Assembly: GCF_923868895.1 (NCBI RefSeq)
Contig: NZ_OV350343.1
Span: 1,426,001-1,490,000 of the forward strand
DNA length: 64,000 nucleotides
From: Halomonas sp. TD01
GTDB taxonomy: Bacteria > Pseudomonadota > Gammaproteobacteria > Pseudomonadales > Halomonadaceae
Direction: 5' to 3'
Shown here: positions 7,991 through 17,585 of the stretch, one piece after another
How positions within the stretch are numbered: position 1 is the stretch's first letter
How the letters are laid out: each line of letters begins with the position of its first letter
Made by a program: the position numbers and the translations under genes
Notes under the pieces: generated by a model
Told to the model about the DNA's origin: nothing
What the model saw: only the letters and a program-made list of their open reading frames with translations
Database searches by the model: none

Positions 7991-9321
7991 GTATTTCCGA
8001 TAACTTGCTTGTGTTGGATGAGCAAGAAATTAAGGGCGTAAACTTGGTTAACCATTTTCTGCCGTTTCGGTCTCAGACATCTGGCCTTGATTTCGAAGCA
8101 ATAGCTGGAAGCATATTGAAAGCGGCGCTTCAAAAGCGGCTCGAAAAGGGTTCAACGTTAGAAAGCTTTAAATCTTACTTTTTTGAAAGTTTGCAGTATA
8201 AACTTACAGATCAGGAAGTTCAGCCTCTTATCGAAAAAATGTATTTCGATGATAATGCGGCCGGTTTGTTTAAAGTTTCGCCGGAATTTCTAATTTTTAA
8301 ATCAGCGCAGGCTGAGGCGTCTACTAATAAACATATTGCGCAAGTTTTTATCGGTTTCATTTGTAACTCAGGCCGAAGCTTTTTGAAGCTCAGTAGTGAA
8401 GTGAATTTCTTAGAGCAAGAACTTGTTGAAGCGTTCCAACAGCGATTGACTGATTGTAAAGAAGATCCCGTTGAGAGTCCTTATCTGCCATTTATGGCCG
8501 AACTCTTTGCTCAAGATCTGGGTTTTCTTTTAGAGCACCCCGGATATTTCCTTGACAACCTTAGAGTGTTCTTTAGTCTTTACACATTTATGTATAGCTC
8601 TCAGTTGGCATTAAATATCAACGATTGGACGGAGAAACCTGTTAGTAAACCACTTTTCTTCATTCTTGATACCGAGAAGGCTAGCTTGGAGCGAAATCAG
8701 GTTAGAGAAGCTTTTCGGCACTTGAGGATAAAAGCTTTCGATCTATTCCCTGTCCTTTCTATGCTTGAATACCTGAATCAACCGAAGGATAAGAAAGCGA
8801 AAAAATTTCCGCTTTGGAAGTTTTTTCTAGAGATCAATGAAATGGATGCGTTACAGCGAAATAACGTTAATGAATCACTAATAAAGTTCTGCGAAAGATA
8901 TCGAGAAAAAAGGAAACTTCCACCCTTTGAAGAGTACCCTCAAACAACGAAAGAACTGATTGAGGTACTTAGTATAACTGCCAAGGAAATCTTTGGAACA
9001 AAAGGTACGAACCAAAACGATGTAAACAATAGGTATGTTAACGCATTTGTGAATGAAATTGCACCGCACTTTGTCCAGGTGAGAGGTCGCTCAGGGAGAG
9101 TGCTGACCATTTCTCAAGATTATCTACTTCTACTCACAAACCTAGCTATCGGTAGTAGAAAGCAGGTTCAGTTCCAAGAGCTGCTTCAGGAGTTTAGAAA
9201 ACGTGGGGTCTGGTTTGACAGGCAGTCAGAGCAAGCGATCATCAGGTTTTTGGAGCGAATTGGTAACGTCGAGCGAATGAGCGATAGCGGAGATGCGGTT
9301 TATGTCCGAAAAACACTTTGA
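7987..9321 (+). CDS. dptG: Phosphorothioate-dependent restriction protein DptG (DndG)
   Basis: This 444-aa largely helical protein has no obvious nucleotide-binding motif. It sits between dptF (4-bp overlap) and dptH (about 20-bp overlap), the invariant dptFGH order. DptG is the least understood member of the restriction complex and is required with F and H. The C-terminal part (about residues 380-444: VRGRSGRVLTISQDYLLLLTNLAIGSRKQVQFQELLQEFRKRGVWFDRQSEQAIIRFLERIGNVERMSDSGDAVYVRK) looks like a winged-helix module. The product is assigned mainly from context and length. Confidence 0.88.
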   Translation: MSISDNLLVLDEQEIKGVNLVNHFLPFRSQTSGLDFEAIAGSILKAALQKRLEKGSTLESFKSYFFESLQYKLTDQEVQPLIEKMYFDDNAAGLFKVSPEFLIFKSAQAEASTNKHIAQVFIGFICNSGRSFLKLSSEVNFLEQELVEAFQQRLTDCKEDPVESPYLPFMAELFAQDLGFLLEHPGYFLDNLRVFFSLYTFMYSSQLALNINDWTEKPVSKPLFFILDTEKASLERNQVREAFRHLRIKAFDLFPVLSMLEYLNQPKDKKAKKFPLWKFFLEINEMDALQRNNVNESLIKFCERYREKRKLPPFEEYPQTTKELIEVLSITAKEIFGTKGTNQNDVNNRYVNAFVNEIAPHFVQVRGRSGRVLTISQDYLLLLTNLAIGSRKQVQFQELLQEFRKRGVWFDRQSEQAIIRFLERIGNVERMSDSGDAVYVRKTL

Positions 9322-12300
9322 AGCCTTCTTGGTAAGCAACCTACGTGGTTGGCTTCAGTCCCGTATAGAAGCTGGCGCCCGGTATCAGTTCAAGTCACCA
9401 GACCCAGAAAATACGAATGCCCTTGTCTCTGAGTTGCTAACGCGGAGCGATGGTCAACTACGCTATGGCGAGCATGAACTCTCATATCTCGAAGTTAATG
9501 ATGTGCGTTTGCTGGTGGCAGGGCATTTGGAGCAACCTGATATCGAGAATGGTTGTTATACGGAAAACTATATATCAAACCTGCGAGATACCGTGGCGGC
9601 TCAGATGCCTCCTTTCGAGGGATGCGCTTTGCTGATCGTGCATAACAGCCTCCTTGATACCCTGATTAATAGTGCGTTCGACCTGGCTCAGGGCGACGCT
9701 GTTTGGTCGCCGCGTCAAACGAAAAATGAGCTGGATCTCATGATATCTGGTGGGCTTGAGAATCAAGTTGCTTCCCGGTGTCTCTTAGAGCACCAAGCTC
9801 GGATAATCACAGAAGAAGGCTCCAGTGTATTCGGATTTCGGCACCTCCATGATGCATTGCTAAACGGAGACTTGCGTTTCCAGGAACTAGGGCTGTTCAA
9901 CGACCCTCAGGTGTTAAGCAACTCAAGCGAGAAGCAGGTAGCGCGCCGACTGGAGTCGAATCGACAGCTAAGAGAAGAGATAGAGTTTGCTGTTGAGCAT
10001 TTCCCGAATGACCTGGAAGACAAGCTGACTAAGTTTGGATCAAAATTCATACAAGAACATTTTGGAGAAGGAGCCGAGGTTCCCTGGACCGAACTCAATT
10101 ACCAAGAGTTTCGAGACGAGGAGGAGCTCCAGAAAAAGCTGACACTCGACTATGCAGGGATCGAGGTTAAGGGCTGCGAAATTGATGTACGAGACAAGAA
10201 AGATACCTCGGTGGGGAGGCGAGATAAGCATCTGATTATTGAAGTTCCGAGTGGTCAGGACATGTTCAGTTTCAAGATCAAGTTCGTTGGTCAGCGATTA
10301 GAAAAAAAGGAGCTTTTGGTTACGCCAAAAGCCATGTCTGACGTTATTGACATTGATTTCTCTTTTAGAGGTGACAAGTCGACCTTCACCATCTCGGCAC
10401 CATGTAGTAGTAAACCTGAATTTTTTAGCCTGAGACTCAATCGAGATTCTTCGAACGAAAAATACAACTTCCATTGCCTAGTCGTCCAACAGGGAGACTT
10501 TCATCTGTCTGCCTTTGAGAATCGCTTTCTCATCGATAGAAAGAGGAGAGCGCTCGTATTTCAGGCAGACCAACATTGCCTTGACGTTAATCCTGACCTA
10601 ACCACCGAAGCGGTGTTATCCGACAGTGGTGAAACAGTTGATATAAATTCGGTGGGAAAGGTCGATTTCGATCAGCTCTATGATGAGTCTGATGAAGTTA
10701 ATTTCACCCTGACGAATGGTGACAGTTCACTCTTTGTACTCGTCGAAGGTGAACCGAGCAGAGAAGCACTTCGACTACCAGTTATTTTTGACACAAGCCG
10801 GTTTGCCAGGCTTTTTAAAGACGATAATTTCAACGGTGTGTACCGGCCAGGAAAAGAGACGGTTGTCTTCGATAACCAAGAATCGGGGCCAGTATTCTTC
10901 CGAAAAGCCTTGCTGCAGGCTGAGTCGTCCTTCGTTAATGAAGAGTGTATTGAATGGGACAATGATCGACGTAAAGGAACCCCACTTTCAAGTCTTCCAC
11001 TTGCAGACGACAGAATATATCAAGCCTACAGGGCACTTATTACTTACTTCCAAGAGCGCAAAACGTTGCCTTCGTTGGCTAGTTGGGGACCTGAACTCGT
11101 TGCCCTAGGTAAAGAGTATATTTTGGCTTGCGTTGACTACTTGGACCAAATTCAGAAGGGCAAGCCGCTCAACAGCTCTGAACGGCTTGTGATTCGCATC
11201 GGGCTGGCAACAGTAGAGGAGCGCCGATTTTTTACTCCGTTCCATCCGCTGGTGATGGCCTATTATCTGAATCTGGTTGAAGAAATTGTAGAAGATGGCG
11301 AAGCGCGTAGCTTTCGTGAACTACCAGAGGTTACTAAAGGACGATTAAACGCACGGGGATTGATCCCTCATCTTTTCGACAGAGATAATCGTTATAGCTA
11401 TACACAGGCCGTACCAGAGGATCCTCTCTGGTTGGAGGTAGTGGCACATCAGGATACAAGCTTCGATTTTGTGATAAACCTTGTAAAGCACAAGATCGAG
11501 GAGTTCACGTCTACATTTGAGCAGCTATTCCACCAGGTCGATGATGCCCCGCTGCTGATTAACTCCGTCAACAACGCAGAAAACGCAGAGTTGTTTAGAG
11601 GACTGGTGTCCTACTATCAGGCGAACTTACTCGGCGGTTGTCACATACACGTCAATCTATATGACGAGGAGCTGGTCGAGACTGAGCTTGATCTTTTCGC
11701 TGAGATGGGGATGTATGACGAAATCAAAGAACGGTACGGGCTCGATCGGGGAGCTGCACGTCGTAACGCTGATGCGGTAATTGATTTGCTGCGGACAAGG
11801 CTAACGTTTAGCAAGTTTCAGCATAACCATGTGGAAGAGCAAGCTTATGCTCATCTGACATTCTTCAAGAATGATCAGAAAGTAGAAGCTGTTGACAATA
11901 ACATTGATGAACACCTCTCGGGTGTCGCTTGTGCTGGAGTATTATCAGGTGAATCTTCGAGGAGTGAGGGCGACCGATACTTCACGGCATTTGGCTTGAA
12001 AGGTGTTGATTATAGCTCTTTACCTCACCTGAAGCTGGCTAAGTTAATAGGAATGCTTTGGCGTCCCTCTCAGTCGAAGAATGATGTCTATCATGATCAT
12101 TCGGCTACTAGCCTAGCAGTGAGTCAGGAATTTATGTCCTTGTTGGAACGTTCTTACGATAGTTCTGTATGGACGACCATCATAGATCCAAAGGTCACGT
12201 TGAAGTTCTTTGAAGCCACCGAAGGCGTGATCTTGATTCATTACTCCGATCAATACACAAGTTCGTCGGGTTATGACGCGATCACCGTAACCAAGCAAGT

Positions 12301-14413
12301 TGATCTTTATAAGAACGTCTTGGGCAATGCTGGCAATGAATTAATTCGAGAGTTCAATGCGTTCAATGGTGAATGGTTACTCAGACTGATTACCGATCAC
12401 TCGAAAGAAAAGATTGCGAAAGAAGGCATTATCGGTGCCTATAAAATCGTTAGTGCCCTTTTGGCCGAATCAGGTATCACGTGGATTCCTATCTCTGTCG
12501 CCGAGATGATAAGAGTGGCTGGCAATATTGGCCTTGCAATGACCGATAGTGATTTCTCGCGCCACAATCGCAAGATTAAAAAAGGTGCAATTTCTGACGA
12601 CATCTTGTTCGCAGGTTTTAGGGAAGGCCAGCTCTACCTTTTACCTGTGGAGGTAAAAGCCGGGGGCCGCCCTGATTTCTCCAAAGCGAGAGAGCAGGCG
12701 CTTGAGTTGAAGCGATACATGGAAGAAGACCTCCTGGGGCCGGATACGCTTGCGTCGCGTCTCTATCGCGGACTATTCATTCGCCAGGTGCTTCTTCAAA
12801 TCGAGAAGTATCAGTTGTATCAAGTGTTCGAGGATAGCCATTTTGCGGACTTCCTTAACCATCGCGAAGAGTGGCTAGAAGGGCAGTATGGAATTGGTCA
12901 GCTGCAGAATTATCCCAGCGCCATGGTCGTTGCTCATATCAATAATGAATCCTGTTTTGAAGAGAAGTACGAGCTCACGGAGGGTGTTCTACAGGCTGAA
13001 ATACCGATGGGGCTTCTCGATAAGCTGATAAGAACCCCTTACCAAGAACTCAAAGAGAAAATCGACAATTCCTCACTTCTTCACGTGCCCAAGGAATATT
13101 TTCTGCAGCCTTTCACTGAACAAGAACTTACAGACGTGAAAGAAGATACAGCGAAGGAGTCTGGTTCTAATCAGTCGGAAACGGTTATGTACCCGTTTTC
13201 AAAGCATGATAGTGGTGTCTTCCCTGCTGCGGCTGATGATCCTTCCGAAGAGAGGGTAGACAATTTCGTACCTGCGACACCCGCTGAGCCACTCAAGGTC
13301 GAGTTTGGCAAGGATGTGCAAAGCGGTGAGATAATCTATTGGGAGCCTACGAATACCGAAAAGCTCTTCAATACGAATACCGGAATTATTGGCACGATGG
13401 GTACAGGGAAGACGCAATTTACTAAGTCTATGATTACTCAGCTGGTGAGAAATCAACAAAACAATGTGGGTGGTACTGATATTGGCATCCTAATCTTCGA
13501 CTACAAAGCTGATTACGTTAAGGATGAATTTGTAGAGGCGACCAATGCCAAGGTATATGACCTGTTCCATCTACCTTTTAACCCGTTCGCAGTATTTGGT
13601 AACCGGCCAATGCAGCCGATGCATACGGCCAACCTATTCCGCACCACAGTAGCCAAAGCGTTTGGGCTTGGCCCAAAGCAACAGAACAAAGTGCGTACCC
13701 TTGTGATGGATGCGTATGAAGCAGCCGGAATATATCCGGAAGATCCTTCTACGTGGAGCAAATCAGCTCCAACGCTCGCGGATGTTTGGGCAGAGTATCA
13801 GTCGCAGGACAAGATCGAGCAGGATTCTCTCTACGCTGCTCTAGACGACCTGATTGGCTTTAAAATCTTTGAGCCGGATACCAATAAAACGCAGTCGCTC
13901 TATGATTTAGTAGACGGCGTAACGGTGATTAACCTATCAGGTTATGATCCCAGCATTCAAAATCTGGTTGTCGCTCTGACTTTGGATTTGTTCTATACCC
14001 AAATGCATCAGCAGGGTAGTTCGACGTTAGATGGTAATTACCGCCAGATTTCCAAGATGATTCTAGTCGACGAAGCCGACAACTTTATGTCACAGGATTT
14101 CGATAGCCTGAAGAAAATTCTGAAAGAAGGTCGGGAATTTGGGGTTGGGACTATCCTATCGACTCAGGAACTTACGCATTTTAAAACCGGTGATAATGAT
14201 TATTCAACTCTGATTCTTTCTTGGGTTATTCATCAGGTGGCAAATATCAAATCTCAGGAAATTAAGGCTATCTTTAATACTCAGTCTAAAAATGACGAAG
14301 AGTATTTTATGGGACAGATTCGTAAGTTGGAAAAGCATTATAGTTTGTGTGTAGATGGGAAAAAGAAAGTGACAAAAGTCAAAGACTTGGCTTTTTGGGA
14401 GATTTTGACATGA
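9302..14413 (+). CDS. dptH: Phosphorothioate-dependent restriction ATPase DptH (DndH)
   Basis: This protein is about 1703 aa long, as expected for DptH. A HerA/FtsK-type motor domain lies at the C-terminus: Walker A GTMGTGKT at residues 1364-1371 (FNTNTGIIGTMGTGKTQF) and Walker B KMILVDEADNF near 1585, followed by the EGREFGVGTILSTQEL sensor-like stretch. The long N-terminal part has no motif I recognise; it includes a VKAGGRPDFSKAREQA stretch near 1120 that resembles a nuclease-type core. I prefer the ATG at 9302 (MSEKHFEAF; GCGGAG nine bases upstream) over the in-frame ATG at 9293. The motor probably drives scanning or cleavage of unmodified DNA. The stop overlaps the next start by 4 bp. 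Confidence 0.92.
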   Translation: MSEKHFEAFLVSNLRGWLQSRIEAGARYQFKSPDPENTNALVSELLTRSDGQLRYGEHELSYLEVNDVRLLVAGHLEQPDIENGCYTENYISNLRDTVAAQMPPFEGCALLIVHNSLLDTLINSAFDLAQGDAVWSPRQTKNELDLMISGGLENQVASRCLLEHQARIITEEGSSVFGFRHLHDALLNGDLRFQELGLFNDPQVLSNSSEKQVARRLESNRQLREEIEFAVEHFPNDLEDKLTKFGSKFIQEHFGEGAEVPWTELNYQEFRDEEELQKKLTLDYAGIEVKGCEIDVRDKKDTSVGRRDKHLIIEVPSGQDMFSFKIKFVGQRLEKKELLVTPKAMSDVIDIDFSFRGDKSTFTISAPCSSKPEFFSLRLNRDSSNEKYNFHCLVVQQGDFHLSAFENRFLIDRKRRALVFQADQHCLDVNPDLTTEAVLSDSGETVDINSVGKVDFDQLYDESDEVNFTLTNGDSSLFVLVEGEPSREALRLPVIFDTSRFARLFKDDNFNGVYRPGKETVVFDNQESGPVFFRKALLQAESSFVNEECIEWDNDRRKGTPLSSLPLADDRIYQAYRALITYFQERKTLPSLASWGPELVALGKEYILACVDYLDQIQKGKPLNSSERLVIRIGLATVEERRFFTPFHPLVMAYYLNLVEEIVEDGEARSFRELPEVTKGRLNARGLIPHLFDRDNRYSYTQAVPEDPLWLEVVAHQDTSFDFVINLVKHKIEEFTSTFEQLFHQVDDAPLLINSVNNAENAELFRGLVSYYQANLLGGCHIHVNLYDEELVETELDLFAEMGMYDEIKERYGLDRGAARRNADAVIDLLRTRLTFSKFQHNHVEEQAYAHLTFFKNDQKVEAVDNNIDEHLSGVACAGVLSGESSRSEGDRYFTAFGLKGVDYSSLPHLKLAKLIGMLWRPSQSKNDVYHDHSATSLAVSQEFMSLLERSYDSSVWTTIIDPKVTLKFFEATEGVILIHYSDQYTSSSGYDAITVTKQVDLYKNVLGNAGNELIREFNAFNGEWLLRLITDHSKEKIAKEGIIGAYKIVSALLAESGITWIPISVAEMIRVAGNIGLAMTDSDFSRHNRKIKKGAISDDILFAGFREGQLYLLPVEVKAGGRPDFSKAREQALELKRYMEEDLLGPDTLASRLYRGLFIRQVLLQIEKYQLYQVFEDSHFADFLNHREEWLEGQYGIGQLQNYPSAMVVAHINNESCFEEKYELTEGVLQAEIPMGLLDKLIRTPYQELKEKIDNSSLLHVPKEYFLQPFTEQELTDVKEDTAKESGSNQSETVMYPFSKHDSGVFPAAADDPSEERVDNFVPATPAEPLKVEFGKDVQSGEIIYWEPTNTEKLFNTNTGIIGTMGTGKTQFTKSMITQLVRNQQNNVGGTDIGILIFDYKADYVKDEFVEATNAKVYDLFHLPFNPFAVFGNRPMQPMHTANLFRTTVAKAFGLGPKQQNKVRTLVMDAYEAAGIYPEDPSTWSKSAPTLADVWAEYQSQDKIEQDSLYAALDDLIGFKIFEPDTNKTQSLYDLVDGVTVINLSGYDPSIQNLVVALTLDLFYTQMHQQGSSTLDGNYRQISKMILVDEADNFMSQDFDSLKKILKEGREFGVGTILSTQELTHFKTGDNDYSTLILSWVIHQVANIKSQEIKAIFNTQSKNDEEYFMGQIRKLEKHYSLCVDGKKKVTKVKDLAFWEILT

Positions 14414-15540
14414 AAAAGGAATTTCAGGGATATCATCCATTAACTGAATCAGAAATACAGGAGCTGCTTAGAGTAGCTACTTTATCTCTTGATGCAAATA
14501 TTATGCTTAATTTTTTCAGGTTTGAGAAAATACATAGAGATATCATTTTTCGAATTTTGTCGAATGAAAGTATTAACAAAAGACTATTTGTGCCTCATCA
14601 TGCTGCGTTAGAGTTTTATGAGAACCTCGACGAGGTCTCAGGCGAACCATTTACGAAAGTTGATGATATTGTAAGGGTTATCAAGTCATTTAAAAAAGAG
14701 AATTTTGGTTTAACAGAGACTATAAAAGAAAGTAGTATATATTCCGATCTTTATAAAAATATATCTAATGATCTTGACCGAATAGTTAAAGTGGTTGCGC
14801 TAGAAAAAAAGAAAATTCAGAAATCCTTTGATAGAAAGTCAATATTGAGTCAGCTAGAAATTATGCTAGACGATAAAGTAGGCCCGCCGTTACCCAATGA
14901 AGAAGTGGATGTGTTGATAGAGACCTGTATTCTGCGGCAAGAAAATAAGATACCACCTGGTTATGGCAAGGATGCGAATAAACCGGGGGCGTATAGTTTT
15001 TCTGGTATACCACTTCCTAAAAAGTGTGGCGATTATTTTATTTGGGAGCAGATGATTAGAGAGGGGGCTAAGCACAAAAAACCTATTATCTTCATTACAG
15101 ATGATGAGAAGCCAGATTGGATTAAAAAAACAATGCAGGGTCCTATACCTCGACCTGAACTACGCATGGAGTTTAAAAATATAACTGGGAACGATTTTTA
15201 TATTCTTAATACAAAACGTTTTTTGTCATTAGCTAAAATGGCTTTTGATGCTGAAATTAAAACTAGTCAGGTTGACGAGATTGGGGAAATAGCCAAGCGT
15301 CAAGGGAATTGGAAAGACGAGGTGTATAATGCATTGAGACAGTTGGGTGGTGAGGCGGATTTGAAGGAGATTTATAAACAAGTGAAAAATAACAGGCAAG
15401 GTAATGTACCAGCTTCTTTTGAGTCTATAGTCAGAAAGTCTATATATCATTATTCGTCTGAAACTGATATTTACTTGAATAAGGAGGATTTATATACCCA
15501 AGTTTCTTCTGGTCGATGGAAGATTTTGGGTTATAGTTGA
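14410..15540 (+). CDS. PIN-like nuclease domain (PIN_8 type) fused to a C-terminal winged helix
   Basis: 376 aa, starting at the ATG of an ATGA overlap with dptH, so probably translationally coupled. The N-terminal two thirds match the PIN_8 pattern: LSLDANIMLNFFRF (catalytic-type Asp28), LFVPHHAALEFYENL (Glu68), then GDYFIWEQMIREGAKHKKPIIFITDDEKPDWI with the late acidic cluster, and GPIPRPELRMEF. About residues 303-376 (DEVYNALRQLGGEADLKEIYKQV...SSGRWKILGY) look like the HARE-HTH/winged-helix module seen at the ends of restriction and HNH proteins. PIN folds are metal-dependent ribonucleases, or sometimes DNases. The gene is much more AT-rich than dptH. It is not a canonical dnd/dpt component, so its role here is unknown. 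Confidence 0.78.
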   Translation: MKKEFQGYHPLTESEIQELLRVATLSLDANIMLNFFRFEKIHRDIIFRILSNESINKRLFVPHHAALEFYENLDEVSGEPFTKVDDIVRVIKSFKKENFGLTETIKESSIYSDLYKNISNDLDRIVKVVALEKKKIQKSFDRKSILSQLEIMLDDKVGPPLPNEEVDVLIETCILRQENKIPPGYGKDANKPGAYSFSGIPLPKKCGDYFIWEQMIREGAKHKKPIIFITDDEKPDWIKKTMQGPIPRPELRMEFKNITGNDFYILNTKRFLSLAKMAFDAEIKTSQVDEIGEIAKRQGNWKDEVYNALRQLGGEADLKEIYKQVKNNRQGNVPASFESIVRKSIYHYSSETDIYLNKEDLYTQVSSGRWKILGYS

Positions 15541-15578
15541 TAGGTTTTATTACAATTTTATTTCAGTTGTGTCTTGGA

Positions 15579-15584
15579 TATAAT
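15579..15584 (+). promoter_or_regulatory. Candidate -10 box of the DGQHR/HEPN-like gene pair
   Basis: A perfect TATAAT lies in the 102-bp AT-rich spacer, 59 bp before the ATG at 15643. The -35 region is not convincing. It suggests that the pair has its own transcription start, separate from the dptFGH-PIN operon. Confidence 0.4.
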
Positions 15585-15642
15585 TTCGTATCAGTCTATA
15601 GTTGAATAGCTGGTTTTAAATCTAATTAATTGAGAGTTTGAC

Positions 15643-17583
15643 ATGAGTGAAAACATACAGTTACGCCCAGCTCAACAGTCTCCTGATGTTTTTGATCGTT
15701 CGATTAGGGGGGTTTACGGAAGATTTCAGTCAGATAAAAGTTATCCCTTATCATATGTTCAAGCTTCTATTTCAATTGAAAGTGTAAATTGGTTAGAAAC
15801 AGCATCAGAAGCCTTCAGATCCTATGAATTGGATTTTGAAGAGCTGATCCAACGTGATATTGATAAAGAGCGAGTGATAAATATTGTAGATGACTATTTA
15901 AAGAAAGGTGAAGATAGAGTTTTGTTTTTTCCTCCCTTGTTAGTGTCGTTAGTAGCATTAGGTGATGAAGGGATTCTTGGGCGTTATGAAAGTGTACGGG
16001 AAGAATTAAAAGATCATAGTGTAGAATTGACTTGGGGAGGAGATCGTTTTCAGCTTATATTGCCTACTCTTGATTCAGCAACAGGTCATCAAGTAAAAGT
16101 GCATGATAAAGATATCGATATTGCTCCTTATTGGTCTGTCCTTCGTTTGAATAGTAATAAAATTAAACTAGTAGTAATTGATGGTCAACATCGACTTCAA
16201 GCCTTGAAGAGTCTTTGGAATAGTAGTGACCATGCAAATAAAAAAGTGGTTAAAAACTTATCAATACCAATTTGCTTGTTATTTTCGCCAGAAGCGGTAG
16301 AAGGTGAGGGGGCCCATGAATCAATGAACCGTGATATGCGCGAGCTTTTTGTGAGGATCAATTCAGAAGGGAAGAAGGTCTCAGGTCACTTTATCGCTTT
16401 GCTTAATGATAGACGATTGAGTTCTTTTGCTGTACGTGAATTTTGCAACTACTCAAAGAGTGAAGAATTATCAAATGGCTTGAATTATCTTTGTTGCGTC
16501 GAATGGAACCAACGTGTGGATCGACTTGCCTCTCAGATAAATCGTCCATACACGATAACAACTATACAAATTATTTCGGACACATTAAGTGAGCATGCGT
16601 TCGATCCTAAGTTAGCAGGTCGAGCTCGATACTTACTTAATCTGAAAGCATTTAAAGAAAATCTAGAAACTGACTCACGATCTATCCCTGTGGATGAAAT
16701 TTCTGAAGAGAGCTTCTCAATTTCGCAAATAGAATTTCTTAGAAAGTTAACTCGAGAAATGGTAGCACCAGCGCTTGCTGTACTCTTTTTTGAACCTGCA
16801 GTTTATAAAAAAAGGATTGAAGCGACTAATAAAGCCGCTGAGTGGCTTAATCAAATGATATCCAAAGAAGTTGATGGTGCTGAACATTGTAAATTGAGTA
16901 TTTTAGATCAATATCGAGATCCTAATGAACTAGATCCTCCAAGCTCAAGAGATATTTATCGAGAATTTTCAAAGAGAGTATTAAATGCTTCGCCTAGCAG
17001 TATTCATTTTTACAATGTATTTCAGCAAGGTTTAATTAGAGCTTGGATAACTTTAACTCGCTTGTTATTTCAATCAGGATTTAGTCCAGTTGCCATAGCA
17101 AAAGCGCTCGTTACTTCAATTGATCATTTTATGGTGATTGATGATAAGCGTTTTGATGCAGCTAATTTGTATGGTCAGAAGCTTATCTTTAACGGTTCAA
17201 AAGTTATTGTTAATAAGAGGGCTAAAAATAATTGGGAGAGATTGATACTTTTGAGTTTTGGGAATCAGGCAGTGCTTTCAAAGTTTGAAGCAAGTGTGTC
17301 AGGTTTTAAAAAAGAGGACTTGAGTTTGCTTAAAGAAAAATCGAGCGAGTCTCTTAAGAGCTACTTAAGTGATTTGAAAAAGGTTATCGAGGAGGATTAT
17401 AGGAAGTATTGGCGTGATAAAGAGCTTGATGAACAGGTCATGGAAGAGCTTGAGGATTTAGACGTGGCCGCAATGAAAGGGGATGAAGATGCATTAGAGG
17501 AATTCAATAATAAAATTGGAAAATATGCTCTAAACCGTTATAGGGAAGCCGAGACGAAGCTTAAAGCAGCTTTTGGAATTTAA
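15643..17583 (+). CDS. DGQHR-domain protein, distant DndB relative
   Basis: This 646-aa protein contains the signature IDGQHRLQAL with DGQHR at residues 180-184, in the same kind of context as DndB (NDGQHRREAI). Further DndB/DGQHR-like elements follow: ELFVRINSEGKKVSGHFIALLNDR resembles the MFADLNKHAV segment of DndB. It is nearly twice as long as the DndB at 22592-23668; the second half (about 330-646) is helical, ends in charged coiled coil (EELEDLDVAAMKGDEDALEEFNNKIGKY) and is not recognised. GAGAG precedes the ATG. It is followed after 2 bp by the HEPN-like gene. Strongly AT-rich codons set the pair apart from dnd/dpt. DndB regulates or licenses modification; whether this paralogue does so is unknown. 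Confidence 0.75.
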   Translation: MSENIQLRPAQQSPDVFDRSIRGVYGRFQSDKSYPLSYVQASISIESVNWLETASEAFRSYELDFEELIQRDIDKERVINIVDDYLKKGEDRVLFFPPLLVSLVALGDEGILGRYESVREELKDHSVELTWGGDRFQLILPTLDSATGHQVKVHDKDIDIAPYWSVLRLNSNKIKLVVIDGQHRLQALKSLWNSSDHANKKVVKNLSIPICLLFSPEAVEGEGAHESMNRDMRELFVRINSEGKKVSGHFIALLNDRRLSSFAVREFCNYSKSEELSNGLNYLCCVEWNQRVDRLASQINRPYTITTIQIISDTLSEHAFDPKLAGRARYLLNLKAFKENLETDSRSIPVDEISEESFSISQIEFLRKLTREMVAPALAVLFFEPAVYKKRIEATNKAAEWLNQMISKEVDGAEHCKLSILDQYRDPNELDPPSSRDIYREFSKRVLNASPSSIHFYNVFQQGLIRAWITLTRLLFQSGFSPVAIAKALVTSIDHFMVIDDKRFDAANLYGQKLIFNGSKVIVNKRAKNNWERLILLSFGNQAVLSKFEASVSGFKKEDLSLLKEKSSESLKSYLSDLKKVIEEDYRKYWRDKELDEQVMEELEDLDVAAMKGDEDALEEFNNKIGKYALNRYREAETKLKAAFGI

Positions 17584-17585
17584 TT

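Noticed and set aside
9293..9301. ATG at 9293 as the dptH start
   Set aside because: The ATG at 9302 has a better-spaced GCGGAG and a shorter overlap with dptG; the difference is only three residues.
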